Assembly: GCF_029714325.1 (NCBI RefSeq)
Contig: NZ_CP121666.1
Location: 2,418,001 to 2,482,000 of the forward strand
DNA length: 64,000 nucleotides
Source: Bradyrhizobium sp. CB1717
Lineage (GTDB): Bacteria > Pseudomonadota > Alphaproteobacteria > Rhizobiales > Xanthobacteraceae
Reading direction: 5' to 3'
Shown: piece by piece, positions 26,599-33,736 of the stretch
How the letters are laid out: every line of letters starts with the position of its first letter
Numbering within the stretch: position 1 is the stretch's first letter
Notes under the pieces: generated by a model
The model's database searches: none
Told to the model about the DNA's origin: nothing
Seen by the model: only the letters and a program-made list of their open reading frames with translations
Translations under genes and position numbers: made by a program

Positions 26599-26919
26599 AT
26601 GGCTAACGTCGGTTCCTTCAAGAAGGTCGGCAACGAATTCCAGGGCGATATCGTGACCCTCAGTCTGAAGGCCAAGGGCGTCCGCATCGTCGCCGAGACC
26701 AACCGATCCAACGACAACGCTCCCAGCCACCGCATCTATGTGGGCCGGGCGGAGATCGGCGCGGCCTGGTCGAAGCGCTCCGAGGAGGGCCGCGACTACC
26801 TCTCACTCAAGCTCGATGACCCCTCGTTCAACGCGCCGATCTACGCGAACCTGTTCGACGACGAAGGCGGTGAAGGTTACACCCTGCTCTGGTCGCGGCC
26901 GCGCAAGACCGGCGACTAA
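26599..26919 (+). CDS. DUF736 domain protein
   Basis: A 106-residue protein of the DUF736 family: ANVGSFKKVGNEFQGDIVTL, ETNRSNDNAPSHRIYVGRAE, IGAAWSKRSEEGRDYLSLK and the C-terminal LWSRPRK. DUF736 proteins are small beta-rich proteins encoded on rhizobial ICEs and plasmids; they resemble nothing with known activity. The start at 26599 is set by AGGAGAAGTGAC and by the conserved N-terminus. It is preceded by a structured leader shared with the DUF2493 gene. Confidence 0.9.
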   Translation: MANVGSFKKVGNEFQGDIVTLSLKAKGVRIVAETNRSNDNAPSHRIYVGRAEIGAAWSKRSEEGRDYLSLKLDDPSFNAPIYANLFDDEGGEGYTLLWSRPRKTGD

Positions 26920-26983
26920 GAGCGCCCTGGCAAGCCCCGTCCGGTCCGCCGGGCGGGGCGCTTCGCGGCAGGCCTGAGACGGC

Positions 26984-27185
26984 TTACGATTTGCTAAGCC
27001 GCGCAGCCTTTTTGAGCAGGTCTCCCGGTTCGACTCCCAATGCTTCAGCAATTTGCCCGAGCACAGTGACGTTTGCTGATACATCGCCGCGCTCGATGAC
27101 TCCGACATAACGCGACTTAAACCCACGCGCTCGGCCAATTTCTCCTGTGTCATCATCTCGCACGGGCCAAATGGGTGACCGACGT
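26984..27185 (-). pseudogene. XRE-family repressor, multiply frameshifted
   Basis: Remains of a small helix-turn-helix regulator. One frame holds MTQEKLAERVGLSR (first helices) and the next holds YVGVIERGDVSANVTVLGQI followed by AEALGVEPGDLLKKA, which is the recognition helix and the rest of the domain. They join if one base is restored between the codons for SR and YVGV near 27110. A further break near 27160 separates the start (HLARARD in a third frame). The gene is divergent from the FseA-like gene, a usual place for a repressor of excision control, so its loss could change regulation of the element. The 5' end is uncertain. Confidence 0.7.
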
Positions 27186-27271
27186 GGGGCCAAACTAGGG
27201 ACTTCCTACAACTGCATCGTTCATAACTATTGCGCTGCAATTTGTTAGCAGTGTGCAATGGGGTGGAAGCA

Positions 27272-27466
27272 ATGCCTGAATTCGACTGGCGCTCGCCGGA
27301 TTCCTAGAAGAGCCTACAAGACGCGGAAGTCACCGACATCGCCTGGAAATGTCTCCGCCGCAACGCCGACTACCGGCGTGAGTACGAGGCGATGATTGCC
27401 AACAGTCCGAACGGCGAAGTGACTCACGAATTCGGGAGGAAATGGGGTCTCTGCTTTCGTCCATGA
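27272..27466 (+). pseudogene. N-terminal half of an FseA-like excision activator, with an in-frame TAG
   Basis: From ATG 27272 the frame reads MPEFDWRSPDS, then TAG at 27305-27307 where homologues have tyrosine, then KSLQDAEVTDIAWKCLRRNA and on to RKWGLCFRP before TGA at 27464-27466. This is the DUF6499-like N-terminal region. The second half of the protein follows in the +1 frame, so the natural product would be a fusion made by ribosomal frameshifting at CCA TGA C, as described for FseA from msi172 and msi171 in Mesorhizobium. The TAG at codon 12 should block this. An in-frame ATG at 27392 could start a shorter product. A sequencing error at one base is possible. Confidence 0.7.
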
Positions 27467-28043
27467 CCCGCAGAGGTCGTTCGGCGAGCCGGCGATCTTT
27501 TGGGCGCCGGAGGTTCTAGCCACGGTCATTCCGGTGAAGGTTGTCTCGACGGCCGACCTGGTGTCGGCGCCTCAGCCACTGCTGGACCTTACAGCTGGCA
27601 AGGTGCGCCGCGCCGTCGGCGGTTGGCATGCCGTGCTGCGCATCGGTGCGGTAGATCATCGTGTCTGGTCGAAAGAGTCGCCGGTGCTCGGCGCGTCATA
27701 TACAGCCGAATTGCCGTTTGATGGCGATTTCGGCGCACGTGCCTATGCAGCCCGCCGGCTGTGGCGCGCCATGAATGGGCCTGCGCCAGGTCCGGCATTT
27801 CACACGCTATCCAAACAGCGGCGCGAACGTCTGAGCGCCGCGATCCGCGCGCTCGATGCGCATAGCGCCGGCGGCAGTTATCGCATTATCGCCGAAGCGC
27901 TGTTCGGCAAAAAGCGCATCCCCGATCGGGCCTGGAAGACGCATGATCTGCGCAGTCGAACAATCCGCTTGGTGCAAGGCGGCCTCGCGTTGATGCGCGG
28001 TGGTTACCGCAAACTCTTGCGGCCCGGGCGCAAGGACGAGTAG
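27465..28043 (+). CDS. C-terminal half of the FseA-like activator (DUF2285)
   Basis: From 27465 the frame reads DPQRSFGEPAIFWAPEVLAT and continues to the DUF2285 domain, including KVRRAVGGWHAVLRIGAVDH, RLWRAMNG, RLSAAIRALDAHSAGGSYR and IAEALFG. It is open to TGA at 28043. DUF2285 is the C-terminal region of the FseA-type transcription activators that switch on the excisionase gene of rhizobial ICEs. It would be made as a fusion with the preceding half through a +1 shift at 27464; a separate start at GTG 27534 is also possible. The excisionase-like HTH gene follows at 28176, as in the known system. Confidence 0.8.
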   Translation, partial: DPQRSFGEPAIFWAPEVLATVIPVKVVSTADLVSAPQPLLDLTAGKVRRAVGGWHAVLRIGAVDHRVWSKESPVLGASYTAELPFDGDFGARAYAARRLWRAMNGPAPGPAFHTLSKQRRERLSAAIRALDAHSAGGSYRIIAEALFGKKRIPDRAWKTHDLRSRTIRLVQGGLALMRGGYRKLLRPGRKDE

Positions 28044-28175
28044 CGCAGACCCGAAGGGTGCCGAAAGTCGCCCCATCCATATTCGGCATCCCCCTCCGAG
28101 ATCCTGCTCCTCCATGATGACCGCACACACGCCGACCTAGCCAGACGTAGTGCGGTGTAATCCTGGAGTTCTCAA

Positions 28176-28457
28176 ATGCCCGATCCGATGGCCGGTCTTC
28201 CCGAGCGATTCCTGCGTACACCTGAGGCCGCGCGCTATCTCGGCCTGTCAGGCCGCACACTCGAAAAGCACCGCACATATGGCACCGGGCCGACGTATCG
28301 GAAGATTGGCGGACGCGTCGTCTACGCCGTTGATGATCTGAAAGCGTGGGCCGACCGCGGCGCCAAGACGTCGACCTCCGACCCCGGGAAGGGGACCGTG
28401 CTACCGGCCAAGAAGCATCCCGCGCTGCGCCCGTATGCGGGCCAGGAACGCCGCTGA
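28176..28457 (+). CDS. Excisionase-like helix-turn-helix protein (RdfS/AlpA type)
   Basis: A 93-residue protein with a MerR/AlpA-type winged helix: RFLRTPEAARYLGLSGRTLE is the recognition region and RTYGTGPTYRKIGGRVVYAV followed by DDLKAWAD the wing. Proteins of this type act as recombination directionality factors. In Mesorhizobium ICEs the matching gene rdfS is the direct target of FseA and drives excision. Its place right after the DUF2285 gene supports that role. GGAG lies 8 bases before ATG 28176. No integrase is seen in the window, so the partner must be elsewhere. Confidence 0.8.
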   Translation: MPDPMAGLPERFLRTPEAARYLGLSGRTLEKHRTYGTGPTYRKIGGRVVYAVDDLKAWADRGAKTSTSDPGKGTVLPAKKHPALRPYAGQERR

Positions 28458-28479
28458 TTGCCGTGTGAGAGTAGTGACC

Positions 28480-29361
28480 ATGCGCCGCAAACACCATTCG
28501 GAGCGCGAGCAGCTTGAGCTCTTTCGGGCGCTGCCCGGAGATCTCGCGCCACGCGATACGCAGGATCTGATGGCTTATCCGTTCTTCTCGCTCGCAAAAA
28601 CCAAGCGGATCGTACCGATCGATTTTCGTGCCGGTGCGATCGCAATTCGGGTCGAAGCCGTGCCGGAACATGGCATGGCGACGATCTGGGATGCGGATGT
28701 TCTGATCTGGGCCGCGTCCCAGATCGTCGAAGCCCGCGATGCCGGCCTGAAGACGTCGCGCCTGATGGCTGCAACGCCTTACGAAATTCTGACGTTCGTC
28801 GGCCGCGGCACCAGCGCGCGTGACTACGACCGGCTGAAGGCGGGTCTCGACAGACTTCAGTCAACGACTGTGCTGACATCGATCCGTCAGCCGACAGAAC
28901 GGCGACGGCATCGCTTCTCCTGGATCAACGAGTGGAAGGAGACATCCGATGCAAACGGACGTCCATTTGGTCTCGAATTAATCCTGCCCGATTGGTTCTA
29001 TGCTGGCGTTATCGACGATGCGCTGGTGCTGACGATCGACCGCGCTTACTTCGATCTAACGGGTGGACTTGAGCGCTGGCTTTACCGCCTCGTGCGCAAG
29101 CACGGCGGACGCCAGGATGGCGGGTGGAGCTTTGACCTTGTGCATCTCCATGCCAAGTCCGGCATCCTCTCGCCGCTCAAGCACTTTGCTTACGACGTGC
29201 GCCAGATCGTCCAGCGCCAGACATTGCCCGGCTATCAGCTCGTGCTCACGCGAGACCGGAACGGCATCGATCGGCTGAACTTCACGCCAACGCCTGTTGC
29301 TCCCTTAACGGCCCGCCTGCGTCGGTGCGGTCTCATTCCAAATTCGGAGGACAATCTGTGA
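28480..29361 (+). CDS. Replication initiator protein A (RepA/RPA type)
   Basis: A 293-residue replication initiator. Key blocks are QLELFRALPGDLAPRDTQDL, MAYPFFSLAKTKRI, WDADVLIWAASQIVEA, TPYEILTFVGRGTSARDYDR and WLYRLVRKHGGRQ, the usual run for this family, which combines winged-helix domains that bind iterons. Three iteron-like repeats begin six bases after its stop, which supports a role in replication of the excised circle. Start ATG 28480 follows GAGAGTAGTGACC. The ParA gene that often follows this gene in rhizobial ICEs is not present. Confidence 0.88.
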   Translation: MRRKHHSEREQLELFRALPGDLAPRDTQDLMAYPFFSLAKTKRIVPIDFRAGAIAIRVEAVPEHGMATIWDADVLIWAASQIVEARDAGLKTSRLMAATPYEILTFVGRGTSARDYDRLKAGLDRLQSTTVLTSIRQPTERRRHRFSWINEWKETSDANGRPFGLELILPDWFYAGVIDDALVLTIDRAYFDLTGGLERWLYRLVRKHGGRQDGGWSFDLVHLHAKSGILSPLKHFAYDVRQIVQRQTLPGYQLVLTRDRNGIDRLNFTPTPVAPLTARLRRCGLIPNSEDNL

Positions 29362-29366
29362 ATCAA

Positions 29367-29430
29367 CTCGTGCTATCGGGGACCGCAGCCCTCGTGCTAT
29401 CGGGGACGCGACCCTCGTGCTATCAGGGAC
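29367..29430 (+). repeat. Three iteron-like repeats after repA
   Basis: CTCGTGCTATCGGGGAC occurs at 29367-29383, again at 29391-29407, and with one change (CAGGGAC) at 29414-29430. The periods are 24 and 23 bp, about two helical turns. They directly follow the repA stop, the usual place for the binding sites of an iteron-type initiator, so this is a candidate vegetative origin. Confidence 0.75.
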
Positions 29431-29650
29431 CGGAATCGAGCCTAAGAGCTTGTTTATCCGCGCATTCCCGCTGCTCTAACTTTACTAACCAGGAATCCTT
29501 TGGATTTCTTCTAACGGAACAGGCCGAAAGCCGCGTTGGCGGCGGTCAGCAACGGCAGTCCGATAGGCCAGCCTGCCTTTGCAGGCCATACATACTCTCC
29601 ACCGAGACCCAAGCTCGCAGCTGCCAGATCCAGCATCAGGGAGCCGCGGC
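29431..29650. other. Unassigned DNA between the iterons and the DUF2840 gene
   Basis: No gene is supported. An A+T-richer part near 29440-29520 follows the iterons, which fits an origin unwinding region. No ParA-like sequence is recognisable, although a parA gene often lies here in related elements. Confidence 0.35.
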
Positions 29651-30115
29651 ATGAGCACTTTCACGGAAGTGGAAGCGTTGTGGCTCGAGAAGCGCATCGA
29701 AAACCGCGTTCGGTTCGGTCGTATCGTCAATGAACGGGAGCTTGATCGCCACCGGCGTGTCCTTTCATTTGCGCCCGGAGGCATCTTTGCCTTCGTCCGT
29801 TGGAGCTCCAACGACTTTGGCAAGATCATTTCGCGGATCGACATCTTGCGCGCGGTCGCTCCGGGACAGCGCTGCTCGACCGTCCCTTATGTGACGCCCG
29901 GCGGAGAGATTTTGCTGCGTCTGTCCGGCTGGCCGAAGGTCGAGCGAGTGCTGCAAATAGTCGATGCCATTGAGGCACTCGGCGTCGATCCAGCTGATGT
30001 CGCGCCCGATCATTGGCATCACGTTCATAACCGTCTGTCCGTCAACGAAGACCCACGCCCGTATACGAAAGCCCGCCATCAGGCCTGGCTTCATCGCCAA
30101 AAGGTGATGCGTTGA
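29651..30115 (+). CDS. DUF2840 domain protein
   Basis: A 154-residue protein of the DUF2840 family, found in the transfer regions of rhizobial ICEs and plasmids between the replication and conjugation genes. Visible blocks are TEVEALWLEKRIENRVRFGR, RVLSFAPGGIFAFVRW, PYVTPGGEILLRLSGWPKVE and DPRPYTKARHQAW. Function is unknown. The stop TGA overlaps the ATG of the traF gene (TGATG at 30113-30117), which shows translational coupling. Confidence 0.87.
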   Translation: MSTFTEVEALWLEKRIENRVRFGRIVNERELDRHRRVLSFAPGGIFAFVRWSSNDFGKIISRIDILRAVAPGQRCSTVPYVTPGGEILLRLSGWPKVERVLQIVDAIEALGVDPADVAPDHWHHVHNRLSVNEDPRPYTKARHQAWLHRQKVMR

Positions 30116-30624
30116 TGAGCCGCCTCATGATGCTGGCCGCGACGATTGGAGTCGGTGCTGCGCTCATCGCAACGATCGTCCTGGAGCCGCTTCCGCTTTA
30201 CATCTGGAACGCATCCGCGAGCGTGCCGATCGGTCTCTACCGCCTCCAACCCCCGGACCAATTCCAAGTCACTGAATTGGTCGCCGTGCAGCCGCCGGAG
30301 CCGCTCGCGACCTTCCTCGACCTTAACGGCTATTTGCCCATTGGCGTCCCCATGCTGAAGCGCGTGCTTGCCCTTCCTGGGCAGACCGTTTGCAGAACCG
30401 GCCTCACGATTTCGGTCGACGACGTCGCGGTGGGCGAGGCGAGGGATCGCGACGGACGCGGGCGGCCATTGCCGAAATGGCAGGGCTGCCGCGTCGTCGG
30501 CGACGGCGAGCTGTTTCTGATGAACTGGCAGTCCGACGACTCCCTGGATGGCCGATATTTTGAATTCTTGCCTGCGTCGGCGGTGATCGGCCGTGTGCTG
30601 CCCGTGTGGACGTGGGAGGAGTGA
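30115..30624 (+). CDS. traF: TraF-like S26 signal peptidase
   Basis: A 169-residue membrane-anchored serine peptidase. In IncP-type conjugation TraF processes and circularises the TrbC pilin. Residues 5-25 are the membrane segment. SASVPIGLYRLQP holds the catalytic serine and MLKRVLALPGQTVC the catalytic lysine, both in the order and spacing of TraF/LepB enzymes; GRGRPLP and VLPVWTW follow. The ATG at 30115 overlaps the stop of the DUF2840 gene. The trbC gene at 38767 encodes its likely substrate. Confidence 0.9.
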   Translation: MSRLMMLAATIGVGAALIATIVLEPLPLYIWNASASVPIGLYRLQPPDQFQVTELVAVQPPEPLATFLDLNGYLPIGVPMLKRVLALPGQTVCRTGLTISVDDVAVGEARDRDGRGRPLPKWQGCRVVGDGELFLMNWQSDDSLDGRYFEFLPASAVIGRVLPVWTWEE

Positions 30625-30626
30625 TC

Positions 30627-31520
30627 GTGCGTGTTCCACGCTCTTATCCCGCCAATTCTCTGTTCGATCGATCGCGGGACCATTCCTCCGTCCCGACCAA
30701 CGCTAGCAGGGCCGACGCGCGCGGCGGCAGTCCAGGGCGGCCGCATGGCCGGCGCGAAGCGGCTTTGCCCTGGACGGGCGCGAGCACGACGGCGTGCTTG
30801 GCTCGGTCGGGCGTGCGTGTTTGGGCTGTCGTGTCGCTGCTGCTTATTTTCGCTGCGTCGGACAGTGCTGCTCCAGCCCAGAGTGGATCAGTGTTAGCTC
30901 AAGCGGTTGCTCAGGCAAGCAACCCGTTTGCAGCTTTCGTCGACGAAGCCTCGAAGCGTTTTGCAATTCCGGTGAACTGGATCGGTTCGGTCATTAACAT
31001 CGAAAGCGCTGGAGACGTGCACGCCAAGTCGCCAAAAGGCGCAATGGGCCTGATGCAGATTATGCCGGCGACTTGGGCGGAACTTCGCGAGCGCTACAAT
31101 CTCGGGAACGACCCCTACGATCCGCACGACAACATTCTGGCCGGCACGGCTTACTTGCGCGAATTGCTCGATCGATATGGCTCGCCTGGGGTGTTTGCCG
31201 CGTACAATGCGGGACCATCTCGCTATGAAGAACATCTCGCAGGCGGCTCTCTGCCAGAGGAGACGCGAGCATACGTCGCAAAGCTTGCAAATCTGCTTGC
31301 TATCGAACTGCCGCCGAGATGGACGTCCAGCGGACAGTCATCAGCAACTCCAACGCTATTCGTTACGCGATCCGGTCTCATGAACACACGCGTTCGGTTG
31401 CCGGCGCTCATGCCGTCGGGCGGCGTCACGACTGCAATCTCTGCGCCCGATGTTTCGCCCATGGTCCCCCGGCCTATTGGCGTGTTCGTCCCTCGATCGG
31501 ATTCGGGAGTATCGCAATGA
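30627..31520 (+). CDS. Lytic transglycosylase of the transfer system
   Basis: A 297-residue SLT-family lytic transglycosylase, which opens peptidoglycan for assembly of the transfer channel. Residues about 65-85 are a signal or membrane segment (VVSLLLIFAASDSAAPAQS). The catalytic domain follows: NWIGSVINIESAGDVHAKSP has the catalytic glutamate, then GLMQIMPATWAEL, NILAGTAYLRELLDRYG and FAAYNAGPSRYEEH. The GTG at 30627 is 6 bases after GGAGGA and overlaps the end region of traF; other GTG starts lie just upstream. The C-terminal 80 residues look unconserved. Confidence 0.9.
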   Translation: MRVPRSYPANSLFDRSRDHSSVPTNASRADARGGSPGRPHGRREAALPWTGASTTACLARSGVRVWAVVSLLLIFAASDSAAPAQSGSVLAQAVAQASNPFAAFVDEASKRFAIPVNWIGSVINIESAGDVHAKSPKGAMGLMQIMPATWAELRERYNLGNDPYDPHDNILAGTAYLRELLDRYGSPGVFAAYNAGPSRYEEHLAGGSLPEETRAYVAKLANLLAIELPPRWTSSGQSSATPTLFVTRSGLMNTRVRLPALMPSGGVTTAISAPDVSPMVPRPIGVFVPRSDSGVSQ

Positions 31521-31630
31521 CCAGGTGTGCGGGTTCGCAAGCTTTGGTGTGCTTCACCAAGCAGGTGCCGCGTGCTGATGGCGTAGGGGCGATGCCTTCG
31601 GCCCGCGCTCTACTCGTCGCTTCGCTCCTC

Positions 31631-31860
31631 ACCGAGCCACCCTTCGGGTGTCTCGGCCCTTCGGGTAACGATCGCTATCGCAAGCGCTCGGAAGCAGTGG
31701 GGGCTTCGCCCGTTGGCTGCCAAGTCGCGGGGGCTCTTTCGGCAACCGGCGACCGGGAGACCACGACGGCAGCACGGCGAGATAAAAGGGGCTCGCCGGT
31801 CGAACCGCAAGCCATTGGCATGGCTTGGGTTCTACCGTGCCGGCCGGTCGGGGCGCGTGC
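31631..31860. other. Candidate oriT upstream of the relaxase gene
   Basis: A 420-bp stretch between the transglycosylase and the relaxase genes contains strong palindromes. CCGAG-C-CACCC-TTC-GGGTG-T-CTCGG lies near 31634-31657. CAAGCCAT (31808-31815) pairs with ATGGCTTG (31820-31827) around TGGC, and GAACC / GGTTC extend the same palindrome outward. A CCGGCCGGTC segment follows. Palindromes directly upstream of a relaxase gene are the usual setting of oriT; the nick site itself is not identified. Confidence 0.45.
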
Positions 31861-31938
31861 CGCGCCATGCGTTTTGAGCAATGTAATCAAGGACATTTTC
31901 GGCACCGTGTGCGCTTTTCCTCGTTGGGAGGTGCTGCC

Positions 31939-33699
31939 GTGAGTGTAGGCGACAGCGAGCTGCGTATTCGGCCTGGGCGCATCCGCAGTACCCGCGCGCC
32001 GAAACCGAAGAGCTTCATCAACCAGGTGCTGCGGGTGGCGAAGAAAGCCGGACACACCTCGGGGCAGGCTGCGGCTGGAAGGCGCTCGGCGGCCTATGGG
32101 CGCTCGACGTTTGGCCGTGGGCGCCTCGCCTTTAGCCGCGCCAGATTGTTCAGCCCCACGCGGCGCGTTGTGGTGAAGGCACGCGTGGTTCGTCACAAAG
32201 GGCGGGCTTTCCGCTCAGCGCCACTGACCGCCCACCTCTCATATCTGAAGCGCGACGGCGTGACCCGGAGTGGTGAACGGGCCGAGATGTTCGATGAGGG
32301 CTGCGACCGCGCCGACAGCACTGCTTTCGCGGGACGGTGCAAGGACGACCGGCATCATTTCAGGTTCATTGTCTCGCCGGAGGACGCCGACGATATGACC
32401 GACCTCAGGGCTTTCACCCGCGACCTCGCCAGGCAGATGGAGACCGATCTCGGCACGCGGCTCGATTGGGTGGCTGTCGATCATTGGAATACCGACAACC
32501 CTCACGTCCATCTTCTCGTACGGGGAGTAGATGAAGAAGGGGCGGATCTCGTAATCTCCCGCGACTACATCAGCCAGGGTCTGCGCTCACGCGCCGAGGA
32601 ATTGGTCGCCATCGAACTGGGTCCAAAACCGGAGCGCGAGATCCGCAATTCGCTGGAGAGGGAGGTCACGGCGGAGCGTTGGACCCGGCTCGATCGGGAG
32701 ATCCGGCTGGCGGCTGACGAAACCGGCTATATCGACCTTCGCCCGGAGAACCCGGGCCAGTCCGATCCCGAGATCCGGCGCCTGATGGTCGGCCGCCTTC
32801 AACACCTGGAGAAAATGGGCCTTGCCGCATCCGCGCTACCAGGGGAATGGACGGTAGGGCTCGAGGCCGAGCGGAGCTTGCGCGATCTCGGCATGCGCGG
32901 CGACATCATCAAGACCATGCACCGCGCCTTTACCGAGCGCGGCGAAGCGCGCGGCGTTGCAGACTTTGTCATCGAAGGACAGCCGACGTCCGAGATTATC
33001 GGACGGCTGGTCGACCGGGGATTGCATGACGAACTGACTGGTGAGGCCTACGCCCTGATCGACGGAACGGACGGACGCGCGCATCACGTGCGCTTCCGAG
33101 GGCTGGAGGCTTTCGAGCACGCACCGCCGATCGGCGGAATCGTCGAAGTCCGGCGCTTCGGTCAAGCTGGCGAGCCGCGGCCGACCATGGTGCTAGCAAC
33201 CCGTTCCGATCTCGATCTCGGTGGGCAAGTCACGGCTAAAGGAGCGACCTGGCTCGACCACAGGCTGGTCGAACGCGACCCCGTGCCGCTCGCCATGGGC
33301 GGATTCGGCGGCGAGACCCGCGATGCCATGGAAGCCCGCACCGAGCATCTGATCCAGGAGGGCCTGGCGCGGCGGCAGGGCCAACGCATCATCTTGCAGC
33401 GCGATCTCCTGAACACGCTGCGCCGGCGAGAGCTGGATGAAGTGGCTGCAAAGGTCTCGGCCGGCAGCGGCCTGCCTCACGTGAACGCCGCCTCTGGGGA
33501 GCATGTGGCGGGCACGTATCGCCAGCGGCTGACGCTCACCTCAGGACGTTTTGCCATGATCGACAATGGGCTAGGCTTCCAACTCGTGCCCTGGTCGCGC
33601 GAACTCGAAAAGAGGCTCGGCCAACACGTCACCGGCGTAGTGAAGGACGGCGGTGGGGTCGAATGGGGTTTTGGCCGCAAGCGCGACCTCGGCCTCTAG
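31939..33699 (+). CDS. rlxS: Relaxase/mobilisation nuclease with DUF3363 (RlxS type)
   Basis: A 586-residue relaxase that nicks oriT and pilots the DNA strand. The N-terminal part is basic; RHHFRFIVSPEDADDMTDLR and DWVAVDHWNTDNPHVHLLVR (near residue 185) hold the His triad for metal binding. The C-terminal DUF3363 region has GFQLVPWSRELEKRLGQHV. RlxS of the Mesorhizobium symbiosis ICE is of this kind. Start is GTG 31939 with GGGAGG upstream. The traG gene follows 37 bp downstream, and the candidate oriT lies just before the gene. Confidence 0.9.
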   Translation: MSVGDSELRIRPGRIRSTRAPKPKSFINQVLRVAKKAGHTSGQAAAGRRSAAYGRSTFGRGRLAFSRARLFSPTRRVVVKARVVRHKGRAFRSAPLTAHLSYLKRDGVTRSGERAEMFDEGCDRADSTAFAGRCKDDRHHFRFIVSPEDADDMTDLRAFTRDLARQMETDLGTRLDWVAVDHWNTDNPHVHLLVRGVDEEGADLVISRDYISQGLRSRAEELVAIELGPKPEREIRNSLEREVTAERWTRLDREIRLAADETGYIDLRPENPGQSDPEIRRLMVGRLQHLEKMGLAASALPGEWTVGLEAERSLRDLGMRGDIIKTMHRAFTERGEARGVADFVIEGQPTSEIIGRLVDRGLHDELTGEAYALIDGTDGRAHHVRFRGLEAFEHAPPIGGIVEVRRFGQAGEPRPTMVLATRSDLDLGGQVTAKGATWLDHRLVERDPVPLAMGGFGGETRDAMEARTEHLIQEGLARRQGQRIILQRDLLNTLRRRELDEVAAKVSAGSGLPHVNAASGEHVAGTYRQRLTLTSGRFAMIDNGLGFQLVPWSRELEKRLGQHVTGVVKDGGGVEWGFGRKRDLGL

Positions 33700-33736
33700 C
33701 AATCTCTCCAACTCAGTTGCGGGAAGGGCGTTCGGG

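Noticed and set aside
29367..29430. Possible CRISPR array
   Set aside because: Only three repeats, with spacers of 6-7 bp; this is an iteron pattern.
31517..31942. A 141-codon plus-strand frame whose ATG overlaps the transglycosylase stop
   Set aside because: The translation resembles no protein, is full of palindrome-derived sequence and overlaps the relaxase start; the stretch reads better as an oriT region.
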